64,000 bases of DNA from UMGS1696 sp964457685 (GTDB taxonomy: Bacteria; Bacillota; Clostridia; Oscillospirales; CAG-272), in assembly GCA_964457685.1 (NCBI GenBank), contig CAYWFS010000001.1, positions 1 to 64,000 of the forward strand, given 5' to 3'. Under the pieces are notes generated by a model. The model saw only the letters and a list, made by a program, of their open reading frames with translations, was not told where the DNA came from and made no database searches. This document shows positions 1 to 7,454 of the stretch, in pieces; the stretch's first letter is position 1; every line of letters starts with the position of its first letter. Made by a program: the position numbers and the translations under genes.

Positions 1-1427
1 GCGATGTCGGTGGACTGTGAAGCGAGCATATAGCGGAACATATAAGGGAGGTTGGCAAGCTTTTCGCCGAACTGGAATGTGAACTCGAACTTTCTGCCTT
101 CCATGATGAGGTCGATCATTTCGGCGGTTTCACGGTCCTGAGAGTAACGGCTCTTGAGTGCCTGGTCATAGTAAGCGGGGAATACTGTCTTGTAGGATTC
201 GGCAGAGAGAGCCGCAAATACAGTGCCTACCATTTCCTTGGAGTCTTCAGTTATAGTCTTCGGAATAGCGAATACGGAGAACTGGTCCCATGCGTTTGTA
301 TAGTAATTCTGCTGAGCTTCATCGAGCTTAGGCATAGGAAGAATACCGTATGTGTCTTCCATTTCGCCGAGGTATTCCGCTGTCTGCCAGAAGTAGAGCT
401 GAGTCATAGCAACCTTGCCCTCTGCGAACTGGTTAGCAACATCGAGCCAGTCGGAGTTTATGTAGGAGTTTGCGTCGTATGTGAGAGCGATTGCCTTTTC
501 GAGTGCGGTTATTGTCTTTTCGTTGAAGAATGTTATTTCAAACGAGCCGTCGTTGTTAATTGTTGCAACATCGAGGTCGAATGCAGCGAGCCACACGTCG
601 GAGGGGTTAAGGTTGAGGGAGGTAGAGTAGCCGTGTAAGTCGTCTCTGTCGTTAGAACCATTACCGTTTGAGTCTTCATAGATACCGCTTGTAAGGGTAA
701 TCATGCTGTCTATAGTCCATTTTCCCTCGGATACCTGGTTGTAGAGGTCGGATGCGGCAACACCGTAGTTTTCCAAAAGATTCTGGTTGAAGAACATACC
801 GTAGGTGTACTGGAGGGAGGAGATGGAAAGGTCACTGTTGATAGCAAAGAGCTTGCCGTTGATGGTTGCGGGGTCGTTTGCAAGCTGGTTGTACCAAGGC
901 TGAGTGAGGTCGATGTTAGGCATATCGCACCAGTTGTAAAGTACGTTTGCGGTAATAGGTGTATATGCGGTGAAGTTCCAGAAGCTTACGATGTCGTATG
1001 CGTATGTACCGGATGTAACAACGGTCTTAACGTCATTGTAAGGGTAGCCGGATGTTATATACGATTCAATTTTTACATCAAAACGATCCTGAACACGAAG
1101 GTTACGGTCGTAAACAGCGTCATTTGTAGCTTCACCTGTGTATTCTTCGGAAAGAATTTCGTATTCCTTTGCCTGAACGGAAGCAACGATAAAGGACTTG
1201 CCGCCGAAAGTAGCATCGGGAAGGTTGTCGTCTATTGCGGCACGTTTTTCAAGCTCTGTAAGCTCTACTTCTTCGGTAGAATCGCCGGCTTCTGCGTTTG
1301 TGTTGTCTGTCTGGGTGGTTTGCTGTTTTTTCGTTTCTTCTGTGTCGCCGTTATCAGAACATGAGGTCATCGCAACTGACGAGAGCGTCAGAATAGAGAG
1401 CAGCAGAGATAAGTTGCGTTTTAACAT
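1..1427 (-). CDS. ABC transporter extracellular solute-binding lipoprotein (3' end beyond window)
   Basis: About 475 residues are visible on the minus strand; the C-terminus lies beyond base 1. The start at 1427 is preceded by GGGAG about 10 bases upstream. The N-terminus is a lipoprotein signal: basic start, hydrophobic core, and a lipobox ending in Cys23 (VAMTSC), followed by a Ser/Thr/Glu-rich linker to about residue 60. The mature part has the look of a family-1 carbohydrate solute-binding protein, rich in Trp and Tyr with segments such as YAYDIVSFWNF and NGKLFAIN. It would capture a sugar at the outer membrane face for an ABC importer whose permeases probably lie to the left. Its place directly after araA, in the same direction, suggests arabinose or arabino-oligosaccharides. 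The substrate is inferred from context only. Confidence 0.85.
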   Translation of the reverse strand, partial: MLKRNLSLLLSILTLSSVAMTSCSDNGDTEETKKQQTTQTDNTNAEAGDSTEEVELTELEKRAAIDDNLPDATFGGKSFIVASVQAKEYEILSEEYTGEATNDAVYDRNLRVQDRFDVKIESYITSGYPYNDVKTVVTSGTYAYDIVSFWNFTAYTPITANVLYNWCDMPNIDLTQPWYNQLANDPATINGKLFAINSDLSISSLQYTYGMFFNQNLLENYGVAASDLYNQVSEGKWTIDSMITLTSGIYEDSNGNGSNDRDDLHGYSTSLNLNPSDVWLAAFDLDVATINNDGSFEITFFNEKTITALEKAIALTYDANSYINSDWLDVANQFAEGKVAMTQLYFWQTAEYLGEMEDTYGILPMPKLDEAQQNYYTNAWDQFSVFAIPKTITEDSKEMVGTVFAALSAESYKTVFPAYYDQALKSRYSQDRETAEMIDLIMEGRKFEFTFQFGEKLANLPYMFRYMLASQSTDI

Positions 1428-1787
1428 TGGGGTGTCTCCCTTGAAATTTTTTTTGCATATGAGCTATGCTTGCGTATTTGACTCATTTGGTTCAAAATCA
1501 TAAATATATGACGTAACATACCACAAAAAAGTCGCTAACGCTATTTTACAACACTTGAAACAAAAAGTAAAGTAGAAATTCAAAATTTGTCAAAAATTAT
1601 TCGTTTTTTGTTCGGTTGTGCAACTCTGCGGTATGCTTTGAAGATACTGTGGGTTGCAAAAAGCGGATTGATTTGTCAAAATTGCAGAATTTTTTTGCAA
1701 AACAAAACCACAGTTGTAGCTTTGAGGTCACATTTAGCTTTCGAGAGCGTGACTGCCGTACTGTGGTTTCGGTTAATATTCGTTTTT
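1428..1787. other. araA/solute-binding protein intergenic region
   Basis: This 360-base AT-rich gap lies between two leftward genes. It holds a long nested hairpin just after the araA stop (described separately). Nearer the lipoprotein gene there is a minus-strand TTGACA (plus-strand 1588-1593) with only a weak partner (TTTACT, 16-base spacer). I found no convincing gene. Confidence 0.5.
1705..1769 (-). terminator. Nested hairpin downstream of araA
   Basis: Arms AAACCACAGT (1705-1714) and ACTGTGGTTT (1760-1769) are perfectly complementary over 10 bases. Inside them lies a second stem, GTCAC (1727-1731) with GTGAC (1749-1753). In the araA direction it begins about 20 bases after the stop and is followed by T-rich sequence interrupted by G. 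It may terminate araA, or act as a partial terminator or mRNA-stabilising element that lowers or raises the downstream lipoprotein message. Confidence 0.5.
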
Positions 1788-3248
1788 TTATTTCAGCTTT
1801 GCGGTGAGGTCGAGAAGCTCAAGCTCCTTTTCAAATGTGGCAAGGCGAGTGTTTTCGTCAATTACAACAAGCTCACAGTCAAGGAACTTTGCAAGAAGTC
1901 TTATATCATCCGAGGTGAGATATGTGGATACGACTGCGTGGTGGGCACCTCCGGCGTAAATCCAAGCGGCGGCACCTGTTGCAAAGTCGGGTTTAAGCTT
2001 CCACATAAGTCTTGCAACGGGAAGATTCGGCATGGGCTTTGGCTGTTTGATAAGCCCTATTTCCGCACAAACGAGACGGAAGCGGTCACCGAGGTCAATG
2101 AGAGATACGGCAATACCGTCACCCTCGATTCCGTCGAATACGAGACGTGCAGGGTCTGCTTTTCCGCCGATTCCGAGAGGATGAACCTGGATCTCCGGCT
2201 TTGTTCCGGCGAATACTGGAGAAACTTCAAGCATATGTGCGGCAAGCTCGCATTCGTCTCCGGCTGTGAGGTCGTAGGTGTAGTCCTCCGTGAAGCCTGT
2301 AGAGCCGTTTCCGCCTGCCATCTTCATGAGAACTGCGGAAAGGGAAGCGGTCTTGTAGTCACCCTCGGGTCCGAAGCCTATTCCCTTTGCCATGAGATTC
2401 TGTGCGGCAAGTCCGGGGAGCTGTTCGAGTCCGCAAAGGTCTTCAAATGTATCGGTAAATGCTCCTATATTGTGCTGTGCGATAAACTTGTCGAGAGCCG
2501 CCTCGTACTTTGCCTGTGTGCGAACGGCATTGAGATTATCGGTCGCAAGGGTGTATTTGTCGGCATATTCCGCCATTTTTGCGTTGATTTCATCATCGGT
2601 TACTTCGTTTATGATTGCGACAAGGTCTCCGATTCCGTAGTAGTTTGTGTTCCAGCCGAATTTGATTTCGCTTTCAACACGGTCTCCGTCTGTTACGGCA
2701 ACGTCTCTCATGTTGTTACCGAACATAGCGGTTTTCAGATGACGGGAGTAGTCAACGGCAATTGCGGCACGTGAGAAATGACGGAGCTTTTCGATTACCT
2801 CGGGGTTTTCGTAGTATCCGACTATCACTTCACGCTTTACACCGAGTCTTGTGCAGATGAAGCCGAATTCACGGTCTCCGTGTGCGGACTGGTTGAGGTT
2901 CATGAAGTCCATGTCTATCTTGTCGTAGGGGAGCTTTTCGTTCGCCTGTGTATGGAGATGTGCTATCGGCTTTTTGAGGCAACCGAGACCGTTTATCCAC
3001 ATTTTTGCGGGGGAGAATGTGTGCATCCACATTATAACGCCAACGCAATCGGGATCGTTTTCGGCACGACGGCAGGTTTCCTCCGCTTCCGTGTGATTTC
3101 TTACAATGGGTGTGCATTCAACGGACACTATGTCGCCGAGCTTTGAGTCGAGATGTGACGCTATCTGCTTGCTGTCCTCGTAAGCCTGTCTCAGCGTCTC
3201 CTCGCCGTAGAGATCCTGGCTGCCCGTGATGAAATAGAGCTTTTTCAT
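1788..3248 (-). CDS. araA: L-arabinose isomerase
   Basis: The 486-residue product has the full family length (about 500 residues in E. coli). It converts L-arabinose to L-ribulose in the cytoplasm, the first step of arabinose catabolism. The N-terminal FITGSQDLYG signature is present. The Mn-binding and catalytic residues are recognisable as Glu295 (GFGPEGDYKT), Glu321 (FTEDYTYD), His338 (HMLEVSP) and the GGAHHAVV histidines near 436-437. AAAGGAG precedes the ATG by about 8 bases. It lies 24 bases after the LacI-type regulator and is probably co-transcribed with it. araD and a GH51 arabinofuranosidase are divergent neighbours, but no ribulokinase (araB) is in this window. Confidence 0.97.
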   Translation of the reverse strand: MKKLYFITGSQDLYGEETLRQAYEDSKQIASHLDSKLGDIVSVECTPIVRNHTEAEETCRRAENDPDCVGVIMWMHTFSPAKMWINGLGCLKKPIAHLHTQANEKLPYDKIDMDFMNLNQSAHGDREFGFICTRLGVKREVIVGYYENPEVIEKLRHFSRAAIAVDYSRHLKTAMFGNNMRDVAVTDGDRVESEIKFGWNTNYYGIGDLVAIINEVTDDEINAKMAEYADKYTLATDNLNAVRTQAKYEAALDKFIAQHNIGAFTDTFEDLCGLEQLPGLAAQNLMAKGIGFGPEGDYKTASLSAVLMKMAGGNGSTGFTEDYTYDLTAGDECELAAHMLEVSPVFAGTKPEIQVHPLGIGGKADPARLVFDGIEGDGIAVSLIDLGDRFRLVCAEIGLIKQPKPMPNLPVARLMWKLKPDFATGAAAWIYAGGAHHAVVSTYLTSDDIRLLAKFLDCELVVIDENTRLATFEKELELLDLTAKLK

Positions 3249-3272
3249 TTGATTTAATCTCCTTTATCAAAT

Positions 3273-4325
3273 TTACGGATTCTGTTTTGGTTTTATCTTT
3301 TTTGTACTTCCTCTTTCGATAAGCTCGCAGGGAAGGAATATGTTCATGTTTTTTTGGTCGTATTTCGGCGGCTGAGGCATACTTTGTAAATCGAGTATCA
3401 TTTTTGCTGCCTCATATCCGAGTTTTTTAAGCGGCGGACGGACGGTTGAGAGGGGAGGGAAGGTGTATTCCGCAAGCTCCTTGTCGTCAAAGCCTATTAT
3501 TTCAACCTCATCGGGGACGCTTATGCCGTGCTGTGCGAATGCCTGACAGATACCTGCCGCCATTTCATCGTTTTGAGAAAAAATAGCGTCGGGAATATTG
3601 CCTTTTTCGATCATGTCGCAGGCAAGCTTGTAACCGCTGTCTATACTCCAGTCTCCTATATAAAGAAGAGTCGGGTCAAACGGAATATGAGCGTCACTCA
3701 GAGCAAGCTGATAACCGAACATACGGTTACTCATCGGTATTGAATCGAGAAGCCCGCTGAACATGGCAATCTTTTTTGCACCGTGTGAAATGAGGGTCGA
3801 GGTAGCGAGTCTTGCACCCTGTCTGTCGTTGTAGTTTATCGCAGGGGAAACACCCGAATTTTGACAGTAAACGTACACTACCGGGCAGGTGAGCTTGTCA
3901 AAAAGATTCTCGAATCTTCTCGGAGTGTCGGCGATGAATATAATTCCCGTGATACCTCTATGCTTTATTGCCTGAAGAAGGTCGTCTATTTCTTTTTTTA
4001 TTATAGCTTCATCGGGGAGAGAGATGCATCTTTCCCGTGTGCGGAGACTGTGTACCGAAAAAGACCTTTCCGTTCCTATGGTATATGAAAAAACGCCTCC
4101 GACTATATCTGCACAGAATGACACTGAGATGTCCTCCGCTATTACGATGATATTTTCGGCAGGGGTCAGTCTCGTTGCGGCCAGTGGGGCATATCCCATG
4201 TTGTTTGCCGCCGCAAGAATCTCCTGTCTAAGCTCGTCACGCATTCTTCCTTTGCCTGTGAGTGCGTTCGATACCGTAGCCACGGAAACTCCCAGCTGCT
4301 TTGAAATGTCGCTCAGTGTTACCAT
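3273..4325 (-). CDS. LacI-family transcriptional regulator, probable arabinose-responsive repressor
   Basis: This is a 350-residue regulator. I chose the ATG at 4325 over an upstream in-frame start because AAAGGAGAG sits 6 bases before it and because translation then opens directly with the LacI helix-turn-helix (MVTLSDISKQLGVS, then VATVSNALTGKG). Residues 1-60 bind DNA. The remainder is a periplasmic-binding-protein-like effector domain, with DAIFSQNDEMAAG and EIIGFDDKELAEY as typical segments. It lies between araA and the divergent abfA-araD pair and probably controls both. Its own -10 box overlaps an imperfect dyad, which suggests autoregulation. L-arabinose or an arabino-oligosaccharide as effector is inferred from context. 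Confidence 0.93.
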   Translation of the reverse strand: MVTLSDISKQLGVSVATVSNALTGKGRMRDELRQEILAAANNMGYAPLAATRLTPAENIIVIAEDISVSFCADIVGGVFSYTIGTERSFSVHSLRTRERCISLPDEAIIKKEIDDLLQAIKHRGITGIIFIADTPRRFENLFDKLTCPVVYVYCQNSGVSPAINYNDRQGARLATSTLISHGAKKIAMFSGLLDSIPMSNRMFGYQLALSDAHIPFDPTLLYIGDWSIDSGYKLACDMIEKGNIPDAIFSQNDEMAAGICQAFAQHGISVPDEVEIIGFDDKELAEYTFPPLSTVRPPLKKLGYEAAKMILDLQSMPQPPKYDQKNMNIFLPCELIERGSTKKIKPKQNP

Positions 4326-4352
4326 TACTGCTCTCCTTTGGTGAGTATTCTT

Positions 4353-4388
4353 GGAAACGATTTTACCACGCTGTAGATAAAAAATCAA
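4353..4388 (-). promoter_or_regulatory. Promoter of the LacI-type regulator and araA, with candidate operator
   Basis: On the minus strand, TTGATT (4383-4388) and TAAAAT (4360-4365) are separated by exactly 17 bases, about 35 bases before the start codon. An imperfect dyad with GG..AA and TT..CC symmetry (4353-4367) covers the -10 box. A related half-site, GGAAACAAT, lies at 4431-4439. The operator role is a guess from position. Confidence 0.6.
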
Positions 4389-4503
4389 GTGGTGAAAATG
4401 AATTTGATTAAAAATATTCTCGAAAAAACCGGAAACAATCGTCTGTGGGGAAAAATATTGTGAAAAATATGCAAAATCGGAGTGGTTAAATGATTAAAAA
4501 GCA

Positions 4504-4532
4504 TTGACATAATCGGTGTGAGATGATAAAAT
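4504..4532 (+). promoter_or_regulatory. Promoter of abfA-araD
   Basis: TTGACA (4504-4509) and TAAAAT (4527-4532) have a 17-base spacer and lie about 50 bases before the abfA start. It points away from the LacI-gene promoter, so the 258-base region between the two genes serves both directions. Confidence 0.8.
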
Positions 4533-4583
4533 CAAGGCAAATGAAATTAATCGAAAACCTTACACAAAGGAGATATTGCGAAA

Positions 4584-6086
4584 ATGAAAAAGGCAAAGCT
4601 CATTCTTGACAAGGACTATGTTATTTCTCGGATCGACAAGAGAATATACGGCTCCTTTATCGAACACCTCGGACGTGCGGTATATACCGGAATTTACGAA
4701 CCCGGACATCCGACAGCTGACGAAAACGGCTTCAGACGTGATGTTATCGACCTTGTAAAAACACTTGATGTACCGGTTACACGTTATCCCGGAGGAAACT
4801 TCGTATCGGGCTTCAAGTGGGAGGACTCAGTCGGACCCAAGGAAAGCCGTCCTTCGAGACTTGACCTTGCATGGAGGACTACCGAAACAAACGAATTCGG
4901 TCTTCACGAGTTCTGCGACTGGGCAAAAAAAGCTAACACGGAAGTAATGTATGCGGTAAACCTCGGTACCCGTGACCCTATGGACGCAAGAAACGTGGTC
5001 GAATACGCTAACCACAAGAGCGGTACATACTACTCCGACCTCAGAATAAAGAACGGGGCAGTAGATCCTCTCGGAATCAAGCTCTGGTGCCTCGGAAACG
5101 AAATGGACGGAAGCTGGCAGATGGGTGCAAAAACCGCTCACGAATACGCACGTCTCGCAAATGAAGCGGCAAAGCTCATGAAGTGGACGGATAATTCGAT
5201 AGAGCTTGTTGCCTGCGGTTCTTCTTCCTCGGGTATGCCCACCTTCGGCAGCTGGGAGTGGACTGTGCTTGACGAAGCTTACGATAATATCGACTACCTC
5301 TCTCTCCACAGATATTACGGTAACCCCCACAACGATACACCGGACTTCCTCGCAAGCACAATGGATCTCGATGACTTCATTAAGACAGTTGCGGCTATTT
5401 CCAGAGGTATGAAGGGTAAGAGACATTCACGTCACAACGTACATCTCTCTCTCGATGAATGGAACGTATGGTATCATTCGGGAGCAAAGGACGCAAAGGT
5501 ATACCGTGAAGATCCGTGGGGCAAGGCACTTCCGCTTCTCGAGGATGAATATAACTTTGAGGACGCACTCCTTGTAGGTCTTATGCTTATTACAATTCTC
5601 AAGAATGCCGATACCGTAAAGATTGCTTGTATGGCACAGCTGGTTAACGTAATCGCACCTATTATGACAAGAGCGGGTGGCGGTGCATGGGCTCAGACTA
5701 TATACTATCCTCTCGTGCAGGCAAGCAAATACGGCAGAGGTAAGAGCTTACTCCCTCAGATAAGCTGCGAAAAGTTCGATACAAGACACTATTCTAGCGT
5801 TCCCGTAGTTGATGCGGCAGCTGTTCTCGGAGATGATGAGACCGTTACCGTATTCGCTGTTAACCGTGACCTTGAGGAAGGTGCGGAGCTTGAATGCGAT
5901 TTCCGTTCGTTCGAGGGTTACGAGGTTGTTTCTCACAGCGTACTCCACCACGATGACGTAAAGGCGGAAAATACAGAAGAAAATCCCTTCAACGTAGTTC
6001 CCAAGGATGTAAAGCCGGAAATGATTGACAACAAGATTGTTCTTCCTGCCGCTTCCTGGAACGTAATCAGACTTGTAAAGAGATAA
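4584..6086 (+). CDS. abfA: GH51 alpha-N-arabinofuranosidase, intracellular
   Basis: The 500-residue protein has no signal peptide, so it acts in the cytoplasm. It releases L-arabinofuranose from imported arabino-oligosaccharides. The GH51 acid/base is Glu173 in CLGNEMDG and the nucleophile is Glu292 in SLDEWNVWYH; their spacing matches characterised bacterial enzymes. The N-terminal IYGSFIEHLGRAVYTGIYEP is typical of the family. AAAGGAG lies 11 bases before the ATG, and a strong promoter lies upstream. araD follows after 4 bases, so the two form one transcript. Arabinose released here feeds AraA, encoded divergently. Confidence 0.96.
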   Translation: MKKAKLILDKDYVISRIDKRIYGSFIEHLGRAVYTGIYEPGHPTADENGFRRDVIDLVKTLDVPVTRYPGGNFVSGFKWEDSVGPKESRPSRLDLAWRTTETNEFGLHEFCDWAKKANTEVMYAVNLGTRDPMDARNVVEYANHKSGTYYSDLRIKNGAVDPLGIKLWCLGNEMDGSWQMGAKTAHEYARLANEAAKLMKWTDNSIELVACGSSSSGMPTFGSWEWTVLDEAYDNIDYLSLHRYYGNPHNDTPDFLASTMDLDDFIKTVAAISRGMKGKRHSRHNVHLSLDEWNVWYHSGAKDAKVYREDPWGKALPLLEDEYNFEDALLVGLMLITILKNADTVKIACMAQLVNVIAPIMTRAGGGAWAQTIYYPLVQASKYGRGKSLLPQISCEKFDTRHYSSVPVVDAAAVLGDDETVTVFAVNRDLEEGAELECDFRSFEGYEVVSHSVLHHDDVKAENTEENPFNVVPKDVKPEMIDNKIVLPAASWNVIRLVKR

Positions 6087-6090
6087 AATC

Positions 6091-6804
6091 ATGCTTGAAC
6101 AACTGAAAAAAGATGTGTATGCGGCTTGTATGGAGCTGTATCACAGAAATCTTGCGATATTCACATGGGGAAATGTATCGGGAATCGACCGTGAAAAATC
6201 CCTTGTTGTAATAAAGCCGTCGGGGGTCGAATACGAAAAGCTCACTCCCGAAATGCTGCCCGTTGTTGACCTTTATACAGGTAAGGTGGTCGAGGGAGAT
6301 TTGAATCCGTCCTCCGATACACCGACTCACCTCGAGCTTTACAGAAGATTCACTTCCCTCGGAGGTGTTACACATACTCACTCCAAATGGGCAACGGTGT
6401 TCTCTCAAAGCGGACGTGATATTGCCTGCTACGGAACAACTCATGCGGACTACTTTGACGGTAGTATTCCATGCACAAGACGTATGACACCGGAGGAAAT
6501 AGCCGGCGAGTACGAGCTTGAAACAGGTCGTGTTATAGCCGAAACCTTTGAAGAAAATCATATAGACCCGATGAGAGTTCCCGCTGTTCTGGTTCATTCT
6601 CATGCACCGTTTACATGGGGGAAAACTCCGATGGCTTCGGTAAATTGTGCCGTAACCCTCGAATATGTTGCGGAAATGGCATATAATACCGAAATGCTGT
6701 CGAAAGTTGTTTGCGGAACAATAGAGGATATTCAACCCGAGCTTCTGCGTAAACACTTCGACCGCAAGCACGGCCCCGGAGCATATTACGGACAGAAAAA
6801 GTAA
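6091..6804 (+). CDS. araD: L-ribulose-5-phosphate 4-epimerase
   Basis: The 237-residue class II aldolase/adducin-fold enzyme interconverts L-ribulose 5-phosphate and D-xylulose 5-phosphate, the last dedicated arabinose step before the pentose phosphate pathway. GNVSG near the N-terminus, SSDTPTHLELYR, the zinc-binding pair in THTHSKWAT and a third histidine in HSHAPFTWG are present. The length matches E. coli AraD (231 residues). It starts 4 bases after the abfA stop, with AAAGAG overlapping the end of abfA. The kinase making its substrate is not in this window. Confidence 0.95.
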   Translation: MLEQLKKDVYAACMELYHRNLAIFTWGNVSGIDREKSLVVIKPSGVEYEKLTPEMLPVVDLYTGKVVEGDLNPSSDTPTHLELYRRFTSLGGVTHTHSKWATVFSQSGRDIACYGTTHADYFDGSIPCTRRMTPEEIAGEYELETGRVIAETFEENHIDPMRVPAVLVHSHAPFTWGKTPMASVNCAVTLEYVAEMAYNTEMLSKVVCGTIEDIQPELLRKHFDRKHGPGAYYGQKK

Positions 6805-6816
6805 AAAATAAAATCA

Positions 6817-6910
6817 AACCGCTGTGACAATGTGATACAAAAACCGTCCCCCATTTTGTTGGATGTTTAGTCTGATTTTTTGGGGACAGTTCATTGCACG
6901 GCGGTTTTTT
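6817..6910 (+). terminator. Large nested hairpin terminator after araD
   Basis: Outer arms at 6817-6832 and 6892-6906 pair over about 15 bases with one wobble and one bulge. Inside, ACCGTCCCC (6843-6851) pairs with GGGGACAGT (6882-6890) with one mismatch. T6 follows at 6905-6910. It is far larger than an ordinary intrinsic terminator but should terminate abfA-araD. Confidence 0.7.
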
Positions 6911-6930
6911 CGTAAAAATAAAAAAAGCAC

Positions 6931-6959
6931 TTGACAAACTCTGTAATGCATATTATAAT
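6931..6959 (+). promoter_or_regulatory. Consensus promoter of the arsR-type gene
   Basis: A perfect TTGACA (6931-6936), a 17-base spacer and a perfect TATAAT (6954-6959). The operator begins at the very next base, so bound repressor would block open-complex formation or the transcription start. Confidence 0.9.
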
Positions 6960-6983
6960 ACAGTTGAGCGATCATTCAACTGT
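6960..6983 (+). promoter_or_regulatory. ArsR/SmtB operator 1
   Basis: ACAGTTGA and TCAACTGT form a perfect inverted repeat around an 8-base centre. Read on the other strand, it matches the second site at 7416-7439 at 20 of 24 positions. It directly abuts the -10 box of the sensor gene, as expected for autoregulation by a SmtB/CadC-type repressor. Confidence 0.8.
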
Positions 6984-7004
6984 TCTGCGGAAGGAGGAAT
7001 ACGC

Positions 7005-7364
7005 ATGACGGAAAACGACGTTAAATGCGACTGTGAGGTAATTCACGAGGAAACGGTATCCGAAACCCGTGAAAAGCTGTGCGACAAGGATGAATATATT
7101 TCTCTCGCATCGCTTTTTAAAATGTTCGGAGACGGCACAAGAGTTCAGATACTTCATGCACTTGAAATAAACGAAATGTGCGTGTGTGACATAGCTTCTC
7201 TTCTCGGAATCACAAAATCAGCGGTATCACATCAGCTGAAAGCGTTAAAGCTTGCAAATCTGGTAAAATTTCGCAGGGAAGGACAGATAGTTTACTATTC
7301 TCTTGCGGATGACCATGTGAATGCCATACTTGATATAGGCTTTGAGCATATACGAGAAAAATAA
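7005..7364 (+). CDS. ArsR/SmtB-family metal-sensing repressor (CadC/SmtB type)
   Basis: The 119-residue winged-helix repressor starts at an ATG with AAGGAGG 8 bases upstream; a longer upstream in-frame reading lacks this. Two metal sites are visible. The CadC-type alpha3N site has Cys8/Cys10 near the N-terminus and Cys59/Cys61 in MCVCDIA. The SmtB-type alpha5 site has Asp102, His104, His115 and Glu118, with the exact 0/2/13/16 spacing. The recognition helix is TKSAVSHQLKALKLANLV. It most likely represses itself and the following P-type ATPase and releases DNA on Zn(II), Cd(II) or Pb(II). Which site senses metal cannot be told from sequence. Confidence 0.92.
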   Translation: MTENDVKCDCEVIHEETVSETREKLCDKDEYISLASLFKMFGDGTRVQILHALEINEMCVCDIASLLGITKSAVSHQLKALKLANLVKFRREGQIVYYSLADDHVNAILDIGFEHIREK

Positions 7365-7415
7365 ATAAACCTTGCCCTCGGAGATATTCTCTCTTGAGGG
7401 AATCGTTTACGCAGA

Positions 7416-7439
7416 ATAGTTGAATGATTGCACAACTAT
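7416..7439 (+). promoter_or_regulatory. ArsR/SmtB operator 2, in front of the metal ATPase
   Basis: AATAGTTG and CAACTATT form an inverted repeat, and the 24-base core is nearly the same as operator 1 in inverse orientation. It ends 15 bases before the ATPase ATG and just before its AAGGAG, so repressor binding could also act on read-through transcription. No strong separate -35/-10 pair is visible in the 90-base gap. Confidence 0.75.
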
Positions 7440-7454
7440 TTTAAGGAGCTGCAT

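Noticed and set aside
1198..1503. A 101-codon plus-strand frame opposite the lipoprotein signal region
   Set aside because: The minus strand encodes a standard lipoprotein signal with a good ribosome site.
1587..2774. A 395-codon plus-strand frame opposite araA
   Set aside because: No ribosome site and no domain; araA on the other strand is complete.
6817..6910. Insertion sequence or MITE remnant
   Set aside because: There are no target-site duplications or transposase traces that I can see. The structure alone does not prove mobility, so it is kept only as a terminator and a query.
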